Source: Scolanthus callimorphus (Eukaryota; Cnidaria; Anthozoa; Actiniaria; Edwardsiidae). From it: DNA of 64,000 nucleotides. The stretch lies in NCBI GenBank assembly GCA_033964015.1, contig CM066924.1, positions 6,120,251 through 6,184,250 on the forward strand, given 5' to 3'. Every line of letters begins with the position of its first letter. Positions within the stretch are counted from its first letter, which is position 1. The position numbers and the translations under genes are program-made. Under the pieces are notes generated by a model. It saw only the letters and a list, made by a program, of their open reading frames with translations. It ran no database searches and was not told where the DNA came from. Shown here piece after piece: positions 20,761-32,130 of this stretch.

Positions 20761-22429
20761 GTACGTAGCGTGTGTAATACTAAAGCTACGACGAGCTCTG
20801 CTCTCCATTCAATGTTAGGGGGCTTACGTCAGGGAGTTCAAGTTCTACATCCCGTGTGCTGTCTTCTTCATTTTCTTCGACGCGATCTTGCAGCCATTTC
20901 TTCGGATCTTGGTTGGGTGGCATTTCCAATCTGGTTCTGCTCCAATCATAGTCTTCTCCTCCGTCATCGAACTGGAACTCTCTATCTTCCTGGAGTCGTT
21001 GATGCTGACCTGCATACACACCGACCCAGTCTGGTTGGTCTTCCTCTTCATCATCCTCACTGTCCGCTTCTTCATACAGTTCCTCCCTTGGATGTTCAGC
21101 TAGCTGCCGAGCCTTCCACACCTTGGCCTTTACGAATGTAGGACACTCATTCGTCAAGAGAAACGCCTCAAAGTGATACTTCCAGGAGTGGTCATCGCTC
21201 TTGACCTCTTCCAATGTGAACCAATTGGCCAGTGCAATAACAACATGGTGCGACAAAAGTCTTCGTTTAGTGGCCAAGTTGCGTACGTCGAGCCACCACT
21301 TACAACTGGAACTTTGCCATCTCTTGAGGCAAACTCATACCAAGAACATCGATCATCGCATCTTCTTGCGAGATACTTGTCTAGAGGAGTGTTACTGGTA
21401 GCAGTGTTACCATTCCGCTCCAGACGTCTTGAGCCTGTCAGGGATAGGTATCTGAAGTTTCTACTGCTTTGCCACAGCTTCAAACCACTCAGCTCAAATG
21501 ATGCCTCTGGCCCGCTAACATCGCGTCGTCCCACTGTTTTCATGAGTAGCTTTGCACAAATGGATCTTCCAGATACCTCATCGCCTTCCTCTGTAGTATT
21601 CACCATGTCTTTAAATAGATCAATGGTGGCTCCCGTAGGTTCGTTGTCCTTACAGGCGTATCCACATACATAGTCTATCACAGCCATGATCTCGTTAGCA
21701 CTTGGGTCATCTGGAGGTGAGTTGGACAATATCAAGCTGAGATCCCCATTAGCACGCCAAGACTGTAATTGGAAACGCGAATGCTGAACAGGCGAGGGTG
21801 GTCACGCGGCAGCTCAAGACGATCAGCTCCATTGTGGTCTTGTACGATTTCAGGTAAATCACGTGCTTCTTTCCCTCGGTGAAATTCTGATCCAAACTCC
21901 ATTCGACATACTCGCTCGTTTGGCTGCAGACCCGGTTCAGGGTGGCGTGGAGTCTCAAACAGTAATCCGAACAGCAGTGCAGGGCCACTCTATTAACGAG
22001 CTGCAAATGATCTTCTAATATCGCTTCTTGAGTTTGCAGCTACATCCATCAACATTATCACAAGCGGATCTTGGCTATGTGACACTGGCTCTGCAGTACC
22101 TTCTGGTGGCGGCCAAAGTTCTTTTCTAGGATCACCGTTGTCGTCTTTACCAGCTGGATGCGAGGCAGTCATTGCAAGATTATCCTCTACCCAGTCACTT
22201 AGTCGCCTGACATACTCGTCATCATTGCATCCGTCTTCACGAGCATTCTGCAGTAGCTGGTGCGGTTCCCGGTCCTCTCTCCAACTCAGCTGATGCCAAT
22301 GAATCTGTCCTCTAGACTTGGCCAAAAACAGGCTCTAGAACCCTCTGATGATAGCTCTGTGTCCGCATGTCAAAGTACGCGACAACAATGTGCGTGTTCT
22401 CCTGCACAGCTTTGAAACGCGCGTTACTA

Positions 22430-23105
22430 TTCTGCGAGATCGACCCTTTCACCGGTGGTTTCGAAAATGTACATTTCCAAAAGTCTTCTAAGCGGTGGGA
22501 AGTAAAACTCTGCACAGCTACCCGTCATGAAAAAGGAAGGTAACCCACGTTTCTCATTCACCATGAACTCGACCAAGGCTTGTAGTTCTCTGCGTCGCTG
22601 ATGCCAGTACTGGCTTGTGCCACGAAGACTTGCCCCAAAGTAAAGAAGTTTGTTAGCAATGGTGTTGTCACCTCTTGCCAGCCGCTCTTGTAAATCAGCA
22701 ACGGTAATGTGAGGATCTCCTAACTGCTGATCGACAAAGTATCTGCTCTGCTCCAGTGCCCTTTTCCTCAGAATCATGTTGTGCACCACGAACTTCCACA
22801 CTTTGTGTTTCGAGAATCTTCCATCCTGATACCACAACAAGTGCTCGGCCCATTCATGGAGAGATGCACACGTTCTCTGTCGATTAACATGGTAATCACC
22901 CTCTCCAGTGGGAAATAAACAGGGAAATGCCATGGAGAAAAATATGGTGTGGTAAACTCTGACGCCGGCGTCGTATCTGTGGTTGGCCATGGAATCAACG
23001 GTATCTGCGATGGTCTTGCACTGATATTCTCGTTATTTTCTACTGGTCTTCCTTCAGTCACAATGCAGTTTACAGCCGCCTCAATCTGTGCTTCTACATT
23101 TACAC
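22430..23105 (-). pseudogene. Helitron helicase-like N domain
   Basis: After the intron: VNVEAQIEAAVNCIVTEGRP, then (after a shift in a T run near 22950) FSMAFPCLFPTGEGDYHVNR, LHEWAEHLLWYQDGRFSKHK, RYFVDQQLGD and RGTSQYWHQRRREL. The FPxLFPxGxGD pattern and the FFxTxSCAEFYFPPL-type segment fit the domain that precedes HUH in Helitron proteins. Confidence 0.7.
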
Positions 23106-23670
23106 CTATAAATAGTGAAGCATTCAGACGTTATACATTGATGAAAACAAATTGCAATGTAACAAAATAATATCCTGGGGGGGGGGGGGAGGTAGAGGGA
23201 GGTTAGTTAATTTTAGATTTCGGTCAAAATTGGCGTGGTTTAGCATCCAGATGGCAACACGCGTATGAACGAATCCAGGTGCCATCACACTGAGGCGTAA
23301 GCAAATTGAACTACATAAGTTGCTTTAGATGCATTCCATTAGGATTGTGAACCAAGAAGAGCAACACGACAATTTTCAATAAAACTATTATTGCTAGATT
23401 GCTAGAATTGACCCCGAAAAGGTATTGATTTGGTAAACATTTTCTGATAAATGTTTCCGGTAGGAGCGTCAAGTACCATCCCTGCCTCAAAAGTCCATGT
23501 GGAGAAGATTATCTCAGTCCCAGGCGTTACTAACGTTACAACCCAAATACAACAAGAAGCCTACCAGAATGCATGGAAAGCATGAGTGGCGCAGTACTTA
23601 AAGCGCTTGCCTCTCGCCTCTGTGCACCAAGTCTCGTAAGTGATAAAAAAAAATATGATGAATGACTCAC
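23106..23670 (-). other. intron of the Helitron gene
   Basis: GT at 23670-23669 and AG at 23107-23106. Phase-consistent between ILLPEP(G) and VNVEAQIEA. It contains a poly-G run (about 23178-23190) and a tRNA-like SINE fragment. Confidence 0.65.
23583..23640. mobile_element. tRNA-derived SINE fragment
   Basis: gagtggcgcagtacttaaag followed by cgcttgcctctcgcctctgt resembles an A-box-containing tRNA head of a SINE. The B box is missing, so the fragment is truncated. Confidence 0.4.
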
Positions 23671-24617
23671 CAGGCTCAGGAAGGAGAATCCCTGACACGG
23701 TCTCATCGTCCTCGTTTTCCACATTTCCAGTATCTACTGCGCTGGTGCAGGCCCTTGATCATCTCCATGCTGCGTCTCCATAAACTCAACAGTCCTTAGA
23801 TCTGGTAGCTCGCCGTCAAACCGGTAGGCGCTGAATGCGGCCGTCGTCTATAGTTATGTCCCTGTAAGCAGGATTATTATTCTTAAGCCATCGGATTGCA
23901 CGCTCTACTTTATGCCTTCTCACTCTGAAATCCTTGTGGGTGTCATCCTTTCCTTGCCTTCTCACTCGGATTATTTCACCTCCGTTGGTAAGCGGGTAAA
24001 ATACTAGCGGGTTCTTGCACGGCCTGTGGAAATGCTATGCAATGTCCTTTGGCTGCTATACCCCGTGCTTTAGCAAGTGCACGCGTATAGCGGGAGCAAT
24101 CCTTGCAATCAGCATCTGCTCAGCATCACTTAGACCATTTAAATCATCGGGAACATGTCCAGGGTCCATGTTGTTCTCGTGTGACCACATCTTCGGCAGG
24201 TGCTTGTCACTCTTACATCTTTTGCACACGTTGTTTTTCAACTGCAACCTTCGTTCTTTGCATATATCACACAGCCCAAAGCTATATGTCATCTGTTCAA
24301 CTTCAAATGAACGAATTGCTTGATAGGCTACTTCTTCCTGTTGTGTTGATCCGAAAGGTGGGGGCTGTGGTAGGTCACCAATAGCTTCAAACAACCGCTG
24401 TTCCTCTTTCACTATTCTTGTACGGTTTCGACGATGACGCCTTCGATAGTCACCACGTGATTCTTGGTTACCAGCTGGTGCATACTCGTACTTCACACCA
24501 ACAACTCTTGCCCGTCCTATCAGGTTGTGATCTTCTATCTCGTCTTCCGCTTCATCGCCCTGATCGTGCCTCGCCTGTGCATCGTTTTCAGTGGCGAATT
24601 GCTCGTGACCCTCATCT
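23671..24617 (-). pseudogene. Helitron N-terminal exon with CxxC motifs
   Basis: Acceptor ttttactctag| just above 24617 and donor g|gtgagt at 23671/23670. It reads DEGHEQFATENDAQ, then a basic stretch (YRRRHRRNRTRIVKEEQ), CDICKERRLQLKNNVCKRCK (two CxxC pairs) and NNMDPGHVPDDLNGLS. After a frameshift near 24050 it resumes GHCIAFPQAVQEP and IIRVRRQGKDDTHKDFRVRR. A further shift near 23865 precedes an acidic end. Motif order matches the N-terminus of animal Helitron proteins. Confidence 0.7.
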
Positions 24618-25153
24618 AGAGTAAAATAAAAAAAAGGTTAATTCTGCTCCTTTTTTCGCCAGACTGTTCCAGATTTTTGTCCCATCATAATAAACAACAA
24701 ATAATCCGACACCTTGTGGACGCCAAATTTAAACTAGCAGACATTGCTTGTTCCTGAATTCTCAAGGAAAATCGAAAGTAGATTTTGTGTAAAATTATTA
24801 TCTCTAAGAAACGGGTCTTATTCAGAGGTTTTTAAAGAGCCAAGGAAATCTTCAGTTTTAAACATACCAGATGAGATTATACCGGTATGGCACATTTATC
24901 TGGCAAGATATTTGTTTTCTCCAAAAAGACATAACTTGCCGTTAGACACTACTAGGGGTCTATTACTAGTAGTTTCTGGTGAGAGCCCTTGCCTATGCCA
25001 CGGTTCACTAGTATCGATTTACACTAACAACATATTGCCAATATTCACCTAAACCAGAGAACATAATGAGTTGGGCTGAAGCATTCTTCTTTCGTTTATT
25101 TACATTCTTATTTCCACGTATAATGTTTTGGGGGGCTTTATTTTAATTTTTAC

Positions 25154-25227
25154 CTTCGACATTCCTGGCAGCATTTGTGTCAACCACAGTTTCGACGCTA
25201 CCTCAGAGCCTTGCTCTGTCATCAATC
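25154..25227 (-). other. array exon copy A (one base short, most diverged)
   Basis: 74 nt. Splice sites are present but the middle is diverged and one base is missing, so it would shift frame. Nearest to the Helitron gene. Confidence 0.45.
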
Positions 25228-25367
25228 CTTGAAGAAGATTAAAATCAGACAAACAACATGGTGAGGCAAGTCAGGCATGCATAATATGTAGACAATTTGA
25301 GAAGGGAAAGAGACAGCATGTAGGTGGGTACGGAGGACAGGTCAGGTGTCTATATTTTAATGTTTAC

Positions 25368-25442
25368 CTTCAACATTCCTGGCAGTATTTGTGTGAATCT
25401 GAGTATGAACGACTATGTCAGAGCCTTGCTCTTCCGTCAATC
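25368..25442 (-). other. array exon copy B (intact)
   Basis: 75 nt, both splice sites present. Reads LTEEQGSDIVVHTQIHTNTA and RNVE. Confidence 0.5.
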
Positions 25443-25684
25443 CTTCAAAAGATTAAAATCAGACAAACAACAGGGTGAGGCAAGCCAGGCACGCATATAG
25501 ACAACATGTGCGGGAAAGAGACATCAGATAGGTGGTTAAGGAGAATGGGGGGGGGGGGGTGCGGAAAAGAGACAGCAGATAGGTGGGTAAGGAGAATGGG
25601 AGGATGCGGGAAAGAGACAGCAGATAGGTGGGTAAGGAGAATGGGGGGGGGGGGGGGGGTGGGGTGCAGGAAAGAGACAGCAGA

Positions 25685-27331
25685 CTGTTAAAGAAATTAC
25701 AAAGCGTTGGGGTATTCGGAAAATTCCTTAAATTAGTAGCATCAATGTATACAACCGATTAATCAGCAGTAAAACTAGGTGACACCGTAACCCCAGGTTT
25801 CGAGTGTAAAACCGGCGTGAAGCAGGGATGTATGATCAGCCCCACCCTATTTAATCTTTACTTACATGATTTACCCGACTTACTCAATCAACAGAATAAT
25901 GAGATGTAAAATTAGACGAGAGCCCATTGAGTTGCCTCATATATGCCGATGATCTAGTGATATTCTCAAAATCGGAACGTGGCTTACAAAGATATTTGCA
26001 TGTAGTCGAAACTTTTTGTGAGGAATCAGGTCTGAAAGTGAATATAGAAAAGACAAAACTACTTATTTTCAATAACAATGGTAAAACAATGAATAATTAT
26101 AGTTTCTCTCTCGATGGAAGGAGACTTGAAAATGTTAAATCGTATAAGTATTTAGGCTTACAGATGTCAGCATTTGGAAATTCACACTCGCCAAGCACGA
26201 ACTCAAGAAGACAGCTCTCAAAGCTCTTTTTAAGTTCAAAAAGAAATGGGCGATTTTTCCGATCGAAACCAAAATTAACGCTTAGACTTTTTGATGCACT
26301 GATATTACCCATACTCCTTTACGGCAGCGAAATATGGGGAATAGAAACCGCTACCTCAAATGATAAAGAACCAATGGAACAAGTACATACTAAATTCTGC
26401 AAAATGTTGCTAGGAGTTAACAAATATGCAAGTAACAACGCATGCAGAAGCGAACTTGGAAGATTTCCGTTAAGGACACAAGCACAGATAAGGTCCCTAA
26501 ACTTCTGGCTTAAACTTGCCAGCCCTAGTACTTCCCCAAAACTATCTAAAATTGCTTACCATGACTGTCAGAACTCAGAAAACAAAGCATTTGGAGCACG
26601 AAAGTAAAAATCGACTGAACCAGATAGGATGTGCAGAAATCTGGCTCAACCAAGACAGATCGGAGAAAACACCAGCTTAATTGGGCAAACTATTAAACAA
26701 CGAATCAAAGATATTGAAATTCAGACATGGCTAGGCGAGATCCACAATGACTGCAGAAAAGAGAGCAACCAACAAAATAAGTTAAGAACGTTTAGGAAAT
26801 TTAAGATCTCTTACGATTTGGAACCCTATCTTAATCAAGTCCCCAATATTAAACACAGAACTGCATTAACAAAATTACGAATAAGTAGCCATAAACTAGA
26901 AATCGAAGTCGGGCGACACAAGAAGCCATATCAAAAAGTAGAGGAAAGACTTTGCCGTTTATGTTGCAATGGAGAAATAGAAGATGAAAAACACTCCTTA
27001 TTAAATTATAGTTATTTTAAAATTGAACGGAATAAACTTTTCAAACAGATAGAGCAGTCATCAGACAATGAGCTCTTCCTCTTACTGATAAATCCACCTG
27101 AAAACTTAAGCAAAATTATTTCAAAGTATATTTGTAATGCATTTACTGCAAGACAGAATTTTCTTTCCTTTTAATGGCCAATAGCAGCATATCCTAAATC
27201 GCAGTATATCCTAATGTTGTTTTTGCTTTAATTATTTTATTAATTTATTGGAATTACACCGATGTAAATTTAGTCATTTACAAAGTGCCAATAAAACATG
27301 TCTATGTCTATGTCTATGTCTATGTCTATGT
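25685..27331 (+). mobile_element. 5'-truncated LINE with hexamer tail and 7-bp TSD
   Basis: Inserted in the exon-array minisatellite between direct copies of cagcaga (25678-25684 and 27332-27338). It carries the C-terminal half of a reverse transcriptase and ends in an (tctatg)n tail (about 27298-27331), as in several non-LTR clades. Confidence 0.8.
25687..27174 (+). pseudogene. LINE reverse transcriptase, C-terminal part
   Basis: A non-LTR reverse transcriptase copies element RNA at a nicked target. The fragment starts within the RT domain (VKQGCMISPTLFNLYLHDLP) and has the catalytic LIYADDLVIFS (YADD at 25942-25953). It continues through SGLKVNIEKTKLL, KYLGLQM and LPILLYGSEIWG to a terminal zinc-knuckle-like ERLCRLCCNGEIEDEKHSLL region. 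It has stops near 25761, 25907 and 26605, and the frame changes near 25925. No endonuclease part is present, as expected for 5' truncation. Clade not determined. Confidence 0.8.
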
Positions 27332-27385
27332 CAGCAGATAGGTGGGTACAGAGGACGAGGGAGGTGTCTGTATTTTAATGTTTAC

Positions 27386-27460
27386 CTTCAACATTCCTGG
27401 CAGTATTTGTGTGAATCTCAGTATCAACGACTATGTCAGAGCCTTGCTCTTCCATCAATC
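27386..27460 (-). other. array exon copy C (intact)
   Basis: 75 nt, both splice sites present. Reads LMEEQGSDIVVDTEIHTNTA and RNVE. Confidence 0.5.
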
Positions 27461-27680
27461 CTTCAAAGATTAAAATCAGACAAACACAGGGTGAGGCAAG
27501 TCAGGCATGCATATAGACATCAGATAGGTGGGTAAGGAGAATGGGGGGGGGGGGGGGTGCGGGAAAGAGACATCAGATAGGTTGGTAAGGAGAATGGGGG
27601 GGGGGGGGGGGGGTTGCAGGAAAGAGACAGCAGATAGGTGGGTACAGAGGACGAGGGGGTGTCTATATTTTACTGTTTAC

Positions 27681-27754
27681 CTTCAACATTCCTGGCAGTA
27701 TTATGTGAATCTCAGTATCAACGACTATGTCAGAGCCTTGCTCTTCCATCAATC
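27681..27754 (-). other. array exon copy D (one base short)
   Basis: 74 nt, caused by a change of tatttgtgtg to tattatgtg. Splice sites are present. Confidence 0.45.
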
Positions 27755-28088
27755 CTTCAAAATATTAAAATCAGAAGAAACAACAGGGTGAGGCAAGTCA
27801 GGCATGCATATATGCATATAGACAGCAGATAGGTGGGTAAGGAGAATGGGGGGGGGGGGGGTGTGCGGGAAAGAGACAGCAGATAGGTGGGTAAGGAGAT
27901 GGGGGGGGGGGGCTGCGGAAAAGAGACAGCAGATAGGTGGGTAAGGAGAATGGGTTTGGGGGGGAGGGGGGGCTGCGGGAAGAGACAGCAGATAGGTGGG
28001 TAAGGAGAAGGGGGGGGGGGGGGGAGGAGGAAAGAGACAGCAAATAGTGGGTACGGAGGATGGGGGAGGTGTCTATATTTTAATGTTT

Positions 28089-28163
28089 TTTCAACATTCC
28101 TGGCAGTATTTGTGTGAAACTCAGTATCAACGACTATGTCAGAGCCTTGCTCTTCCATCAATC
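28089..28163 (-). other. array exon copy E (donor lost)
   Basis: The acceptor is present, but the donor gaag|gtaaac has become gaaaaaac, so it would read through into the spacer. Confidence 0.45.
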
Positions 28164-28226
28164 CTTCAAAAGATTAAAATCAGACAAACAACAGGTGAGG
28201 CAAGTCAGGCATGCATATAGACAGCA

Positions 28227-28326
28227 NNNNNNNNNNNNNNNNNNNNNNNNNNNNNNNNNNNNNNNNNNNNNNNNNNNNNNNNNNNNNNNNNNNNNNNNNN
28301 NNNNNNNNNNNNNNNNNNNNNNNNNN
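28227..28326. other. 100-base assembly gap
   Basis: A run of exactly 100 N, the usual placeholder for a gap of unknown size. It lies at the end of the exon/minisatellite array, which probably caused the break. Confidence 0.99.
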
Positions 28327-29214
28327 TTTTTAGCCAACATATATTTTTTAAATCAATTAATTAATTTCTAACTTAGAAGAATTCGAGTAATATTTAGATG
28401 AAATCCCTTCGACACCGTGTCAGTTCAAAATAAAGCTTGACTTGCCAGGTCTACAGTGTTCTTCCCGAAATTTATGGGTAGGAACAGAGGAAAAGCAAAG
28501 TGAACCCCCCCCCCCCCCCCCCCTTCAAAAAATCCTGGGTACGCCCCTGTTCGTTTTACGATAAGTAAAGGTTTACTTATTTTCAACTGATATGTCAAAA
28601 TTGCAGTAGCGTCGCGCTCATTAAAAGCGTACGCTGTGGTGTAGTATTACAACTACAACATCGTACTAGGCATGATTAATTTTTGAAAATTTTTTGAAAT
28701 TTCCCGTTGAAATGTGTCGTTTTCTAAATTTCCTTATGTGAAAGTTTCTACTTACCATATTTGGAAGTCCAGAAGTTTTCCTAGCTTATTTCTTGCCCTA
28801 AATTGTCAAAAAGTTCGCCAAAACTTGCAGGTTTTGGAGAAATCGCTGTACGTGTAGGCAGCCAACTTTATTTTGGCCCCAGGAGCCAGAAATTCAAACA
28901 CAGGTACCCGCGTCACGCACGGGTTTGGCATTGACAAAAACGACACATTTATTTTGATATGTCAGTGATGTGTTGAACCAAAAAAGAAATATCAGGGAAA
29001 AAAATATCGAGCACAGTCACGTTCTAGGGAAAAAAAAATCCAGCATGAGCAAAACTTGACGCGAAAATATATCGAGCCCAAAAAAATTAGCCACTCCCCC
29101 CATATATCAAATGGTCCGTCCCTAATTTGTTGTTAATTTATTTTTGAAAAGGTTTCGATTGAGCACTTTTCATTTTTGTCAATAGAATTCCAGGTTTTAA
29201 CTCAAGAATCTTAT
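28327..29214. other. no gene recognised
   Basis: Contains a poly-C run (about 28505-28523). Near 28985 there is a phrase, agaaatatcaggg with tatcgagcacag, that recurs near 35822. Nothing else supported. Confidence 0.5.
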
Positions 29215-29770
29215 AGCGGAGCTCCAGCGCGGGCCGAAGGCCCGCGCAAGCGGAGCACCATACCTAAGGGAAAAAACGTATACATCGAGTTGATTTTTGA
29301 ACGACACGGGCATTATGGATCATTTGGATGACGTCATTGATGGCGTGAGGGAACGTGAGTTTGGTGTAGAGTTCCTCTTATGGTTTTTGAAAGTTTGTCC
29401 AAGTTTGGGTTCTATACAAGCTTCCCCTTCGGGAGATATGATTTTTCTTTATTTTTTCTGGTATTAAACCTATAGCGTCCGCCGTCCGTCCGCCGTCCGT
29501 GTACACATGGGAACCTTGTGGTATGCAAAGAAAAAATAGTATACCTCCTCAAGGGAACATGCTAAGACAGCCTACTGGGATATTTTGTCTATGCCACAAG
29601 GGGGGTGCTGTAGCACGGTCACGTGATGTGACGTCATCGATGACGTCATCAATGATTGAAAAATAATTATCTCATGAAGAGAAGGCTCTAAACAACCAAA
29701 CTTGGGTAGTGTGTTTTAGCGGAGCTCCCGCGGGCGCCGAAGGCGCCCGCTTAGCGGAGCCCATAGCTAC
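29215..29770. repeat. GC-palindrome pair and one CRE/E-box unit
   Basis: Two gcggagctcc palindromic blocks (29217-29262 with gcgggccgaaggcccgc; 29718-29763 with gcgggcgccgaaggcgcccgc). Between them, at 29617-29720, is one unit related to the array at 49880-50590: it has cacgtga, then tgacgtcatcgatgacgtca, then aacaaccaaacttgggtagtgt. ccgtccgt repeats occur near 29478. Confidence 0.65.
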
Positions 29771-30597
29771 ATGCAGTAGAAAAGGAAACAACACAAAAGT
29801 GTTTATGCATCGACCTTTTTCTGATGGACTTCCGGTTTGTTTCGTCCGTGTGTCCGTCGTCGCAGAGGCGCGGGTGCCTGTCTCGTTTAGGCGGGAAAAT
29901 GAGCACGCTCGCGCGTTCAAATTGGCGATTGGCGATTTTATTTGAAAGGGGATTTTTTTCTTTGAGACTTTACTTCGTGTGAACTTCGTGACTTCGTGTA
30001 GTTTTCGTCATGAGGAAGACGTTTTTCCTCTTCATAAAAAAATGAAACGTTAAATCAAGCTGACAAATCAAAATTGAGAAAATGAGTTATCATGGAGCGG
30101 AAAAAAGCTGAGATTGATGTCATGAACATGAATAAATAAAGTTTGTCGTGGGAAAGAAACAAAGCGCCGTAGAGGAGAATTGCCAGGGAAGACATGTCGA
30201 AAAAGAAGACAAACGAAGAGCTAGCGCGCAAGAGAAAGCACAAAACAACGATAAGAAACTAATTCTCAAGGTTGGTACTTGAACTTTGTAGCTAGAGTAT
30301 AAAAGGGACAATTAGTAGTAATCATTTTTTATCAATCGCAAACTTTCATTCGAGTTTTTTCGAGCTTTCGCGGCTCGCTTCTACGCTAGTTTGAAAAAGA
30401 TGAAAGTTGCACGGGACGATCGTAGCCGCGCGCAAGAGAGATTTCTCTCGGGAGATTTGTTATTTTTGCACGCTCAGCTTTTGTGTTAAGCTTTTTTCAG
30501 GATTGCAATCTGGCAGAATACCGTATTTTCTAGTGATTTAGTAGAACTGACTGCCGTTATTCAGTGGCTGTTTTTATCCTTTGGCGTGGAGACCCCG
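29771..30597. other. no gene recognised
   Basis: Promoter-like mixed sequence with TATA-like atataaaag near 30296. No supported reading frame or exon. Confidence 0.4.
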
Positions 30598-30955
30598 GGA
30601 GGGGGACTCTCATATTTTTGGGGCGGGGGTGCTCGTCGGGAACTTTCGATTTTACCCCTAAAAGGTACCTAAAATGGCGTCGCTTAGTTTATTTGACCCA
30701 AAAAGGTACCAACAAGACGTATTTTCCCTCGTAATTTTCTCTTGTATTTTTTCCGAGCGAAAATACGTCTGAAATTCAGGCTTCAAACAAGCGTGATTTG
30801 CTTGATTTGCTAGACGGACCCCTACCAGGTACCTATCTAGAAAAAATTGAAAGTTTTCAAATTTTACCCCTAAAAGGTACCAGAGGCCAAATTTCAAACC
30901 CTAAAAGTACGACGAGCACCCCCGCCCAAAAAATATGGATACTGGTCGGCAGTGT
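30598..30955. mobile_element. 358-bp MITE
   Basis: Left end catatttttggggcgggggt then gctcgtcg; right end cgacgagcacccccgcccaa then aaaatatgg. Repeats of acccctaaaaggtacc lie inside both ends. No coding content. Confidence 0.75.
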
Positions 30956-31156
30956 CAGGCATGAACTTAGAAGTGGAAGTTTAAATTTTGCTCATTTAAA
31001 ATATCAACCAAGGGGATTCAACATAGAGGATGTTTTTCTTCGAATTGTCATTTACTTGAAGTTTTGACAGGCCCCTGAAATTGATTTTATAACACTATAT
31101 TGCCTGTTTCAGGCACTCCTATCATTTATTTTTTAAATAATTATGAAAAATATGAT

Positions 31157-31218
31157 CTACTTGTCTTCCAATAGTAGAAGACCACTTTGTGAGGGGTCCC
31201 TAACATGCTCCGGATCAT
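31157..31218 (-). CDS. candidate terminal exon (DPEHVRDPSQSGLLLLEDK)
   Basis: Acceptor gaattgcag| then 62 nt: two lead bases, 19 codons and TAG (31157-31159). Reads DPEHVRDPSQSGLLLLEDK. An inverted, frameshifted copy of the same stretch lies at 47781-47895 on the plus strand, so this is part of a duplicated gene or element. Family unknown. Confidence 0.4.
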
Positions 31219-31848
31219 CTGCAATTCTCCCTCAATATTAGCCTCATTCAAGGTTGTACATTTCTTGTTAATTATCACTTTTTGTGAACGGAAATATGTT
31301 GACTTGAATGTAAAAAAGTTACATTGAAGATACATGTACATTGTATGTTTATTAGTATGTATAAATAAATAATAAATATTCATTCATTCATATTTTCCTG
31401 CTTCTGATTGGTTGATCACCACTGGCAAATTCTTGATGTTTTTAAAGGCAAGCGACTAATTCCATCAATGACATCAAAGATTGGATAAGTTGAAGTTGTT
31501 GCAAGTGTGACATCACACCTTTGTAGGCAGGATGGCAAACTGGCTGCTCCGGGGCTTGAAATTGTGCCAGATAGAGGTGTAAATACACCTAAAAAGATTC
31601 CTTTTACACCTAACTTTTTCAACTTAGGCATAAAATAACACTGTGTTTTCATTTCTACAGTGTTCACTTAGTGTATTTACGCCTAGATTTTTGAGGAATT
31701 ACACCTATAATGTTCATGGTACATGGCATAAAATTACGACTTTGATTAGTATTTAGTTTCAAGCCCTGTCAACTCCCTCAAAGAATTAAAGCTGGGAAAT
31801 CTATTTTGAATGAATAATAAAACAATTAAAAGCTTGAATGAATAATCA
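31219..31848. other. no gene recognised
   Basis: AT-rich. Holds the direct repeat gaataataaaacaattaa (31815-31832), matched after the segment at 47443. No exon supported. Confidence 0.4.
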
Positions 31849-32130
31849 GGGTACCTCAACGGAAACTTAACCCATTTTTTATTATAATGACCAGAAAATG
31901 TTAAAAGCATATTCTAATTATGTTTTGCACTTAACTGAAAATTTCCTGGGAAAAAAACATCCGCTCCACAGTGTCAGCCATCAATTGTTAAAAGAAGCTT
32001 TCTCTCAGCCAGTGGACGTTTACGTTGACTTTTTTGCCAGCCAGAAGCAAGTTTAGGCCTTACTTTTTCACGCCAGCCAGCAGGTTCCAGAAGAACCATT
32101 TTTACCAGCCAGCCAGCAAAAAAACACAAC

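Larger units (their letters stand above)
18813..24617 (-). mobile_element. Helitron (Rep/helicase rolling-circle transposon), decayed
   Basis: Minus-strand element with a Y2-type HUH Rep domain and a PIF1-like helicase in one gene, the hallmark of Helitrons. The 3' side (low coordinates) ends in the palindromic cassettes; a CTAA on the minus strand at about 18809-18812 is a possible 3' terminus but is not followed by the expected T. The 5' end is not found: the coding region has an acceptor at 24617, so more exons lie upstream, perhaps the array at 25154-28163. Numerous frameshifts make this copy non-functional. Confidence 0.8.
19225..24617 (-). pseudogene. Helitron Rep/PIF1-helicase gene with one intron, multiple frameshifts
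   Basis: Order along the protein: acidic N-terminus and C4-type finger region (24617-23671); intron 23670-23106; Helitron helicase-like N domain (23105 to about 22430); HUH motif His-Trp-His (QIHWHQL, 22293-22301); two-tyrosine motif (DYVCGYACK; Tyr codons at 21670-21672 and 21658-21660); acidic linker (about 20800-21280); PIF1 helicase (20760-19225). At least eight frameshifts are needed to read it through, including near 24050, 22950, 22440, 21160-21280, 20790 and 20695. The intron joins in phase: one G is carried and completes GGT (Gly). The start codon lies upstream and is not identified. Confidence 0.8.
25154..28163 (-). repeat. tandem array of a 75-nt phase-symmetric exon
   Basis: Five copies of one exon-like unit on the minus strand: 25154-25227 (74 nt), 25368-25442 (75), 27386-27460 (75), 27681-27754 (74) and about 28089-28163 (75). 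Each has a pyrimidine-rich acceptor (ttttaatcttttgaag|g), and the first four keep a donor (gaag|gtaaac or gtaaaa). In the 75-nt copies the frame takes two bases at the start and leaves one, so any number can be joined without breaking frame. The phase also matches the Helitron exon acceptor at 24617. The peptide is of the form LMEEQGSDIVVDTE then IHTNTARNVE. Spacers carry a G-rich minisatellite (gaaagagacagcagataggt). The array runs into the gap. Confidence 0.6.

Noticed and set aside
27528..28161. Gly- and Pro-rich open frames
   Set aside because: Produced by poly-G runs and the minisatellite in the array spacers.
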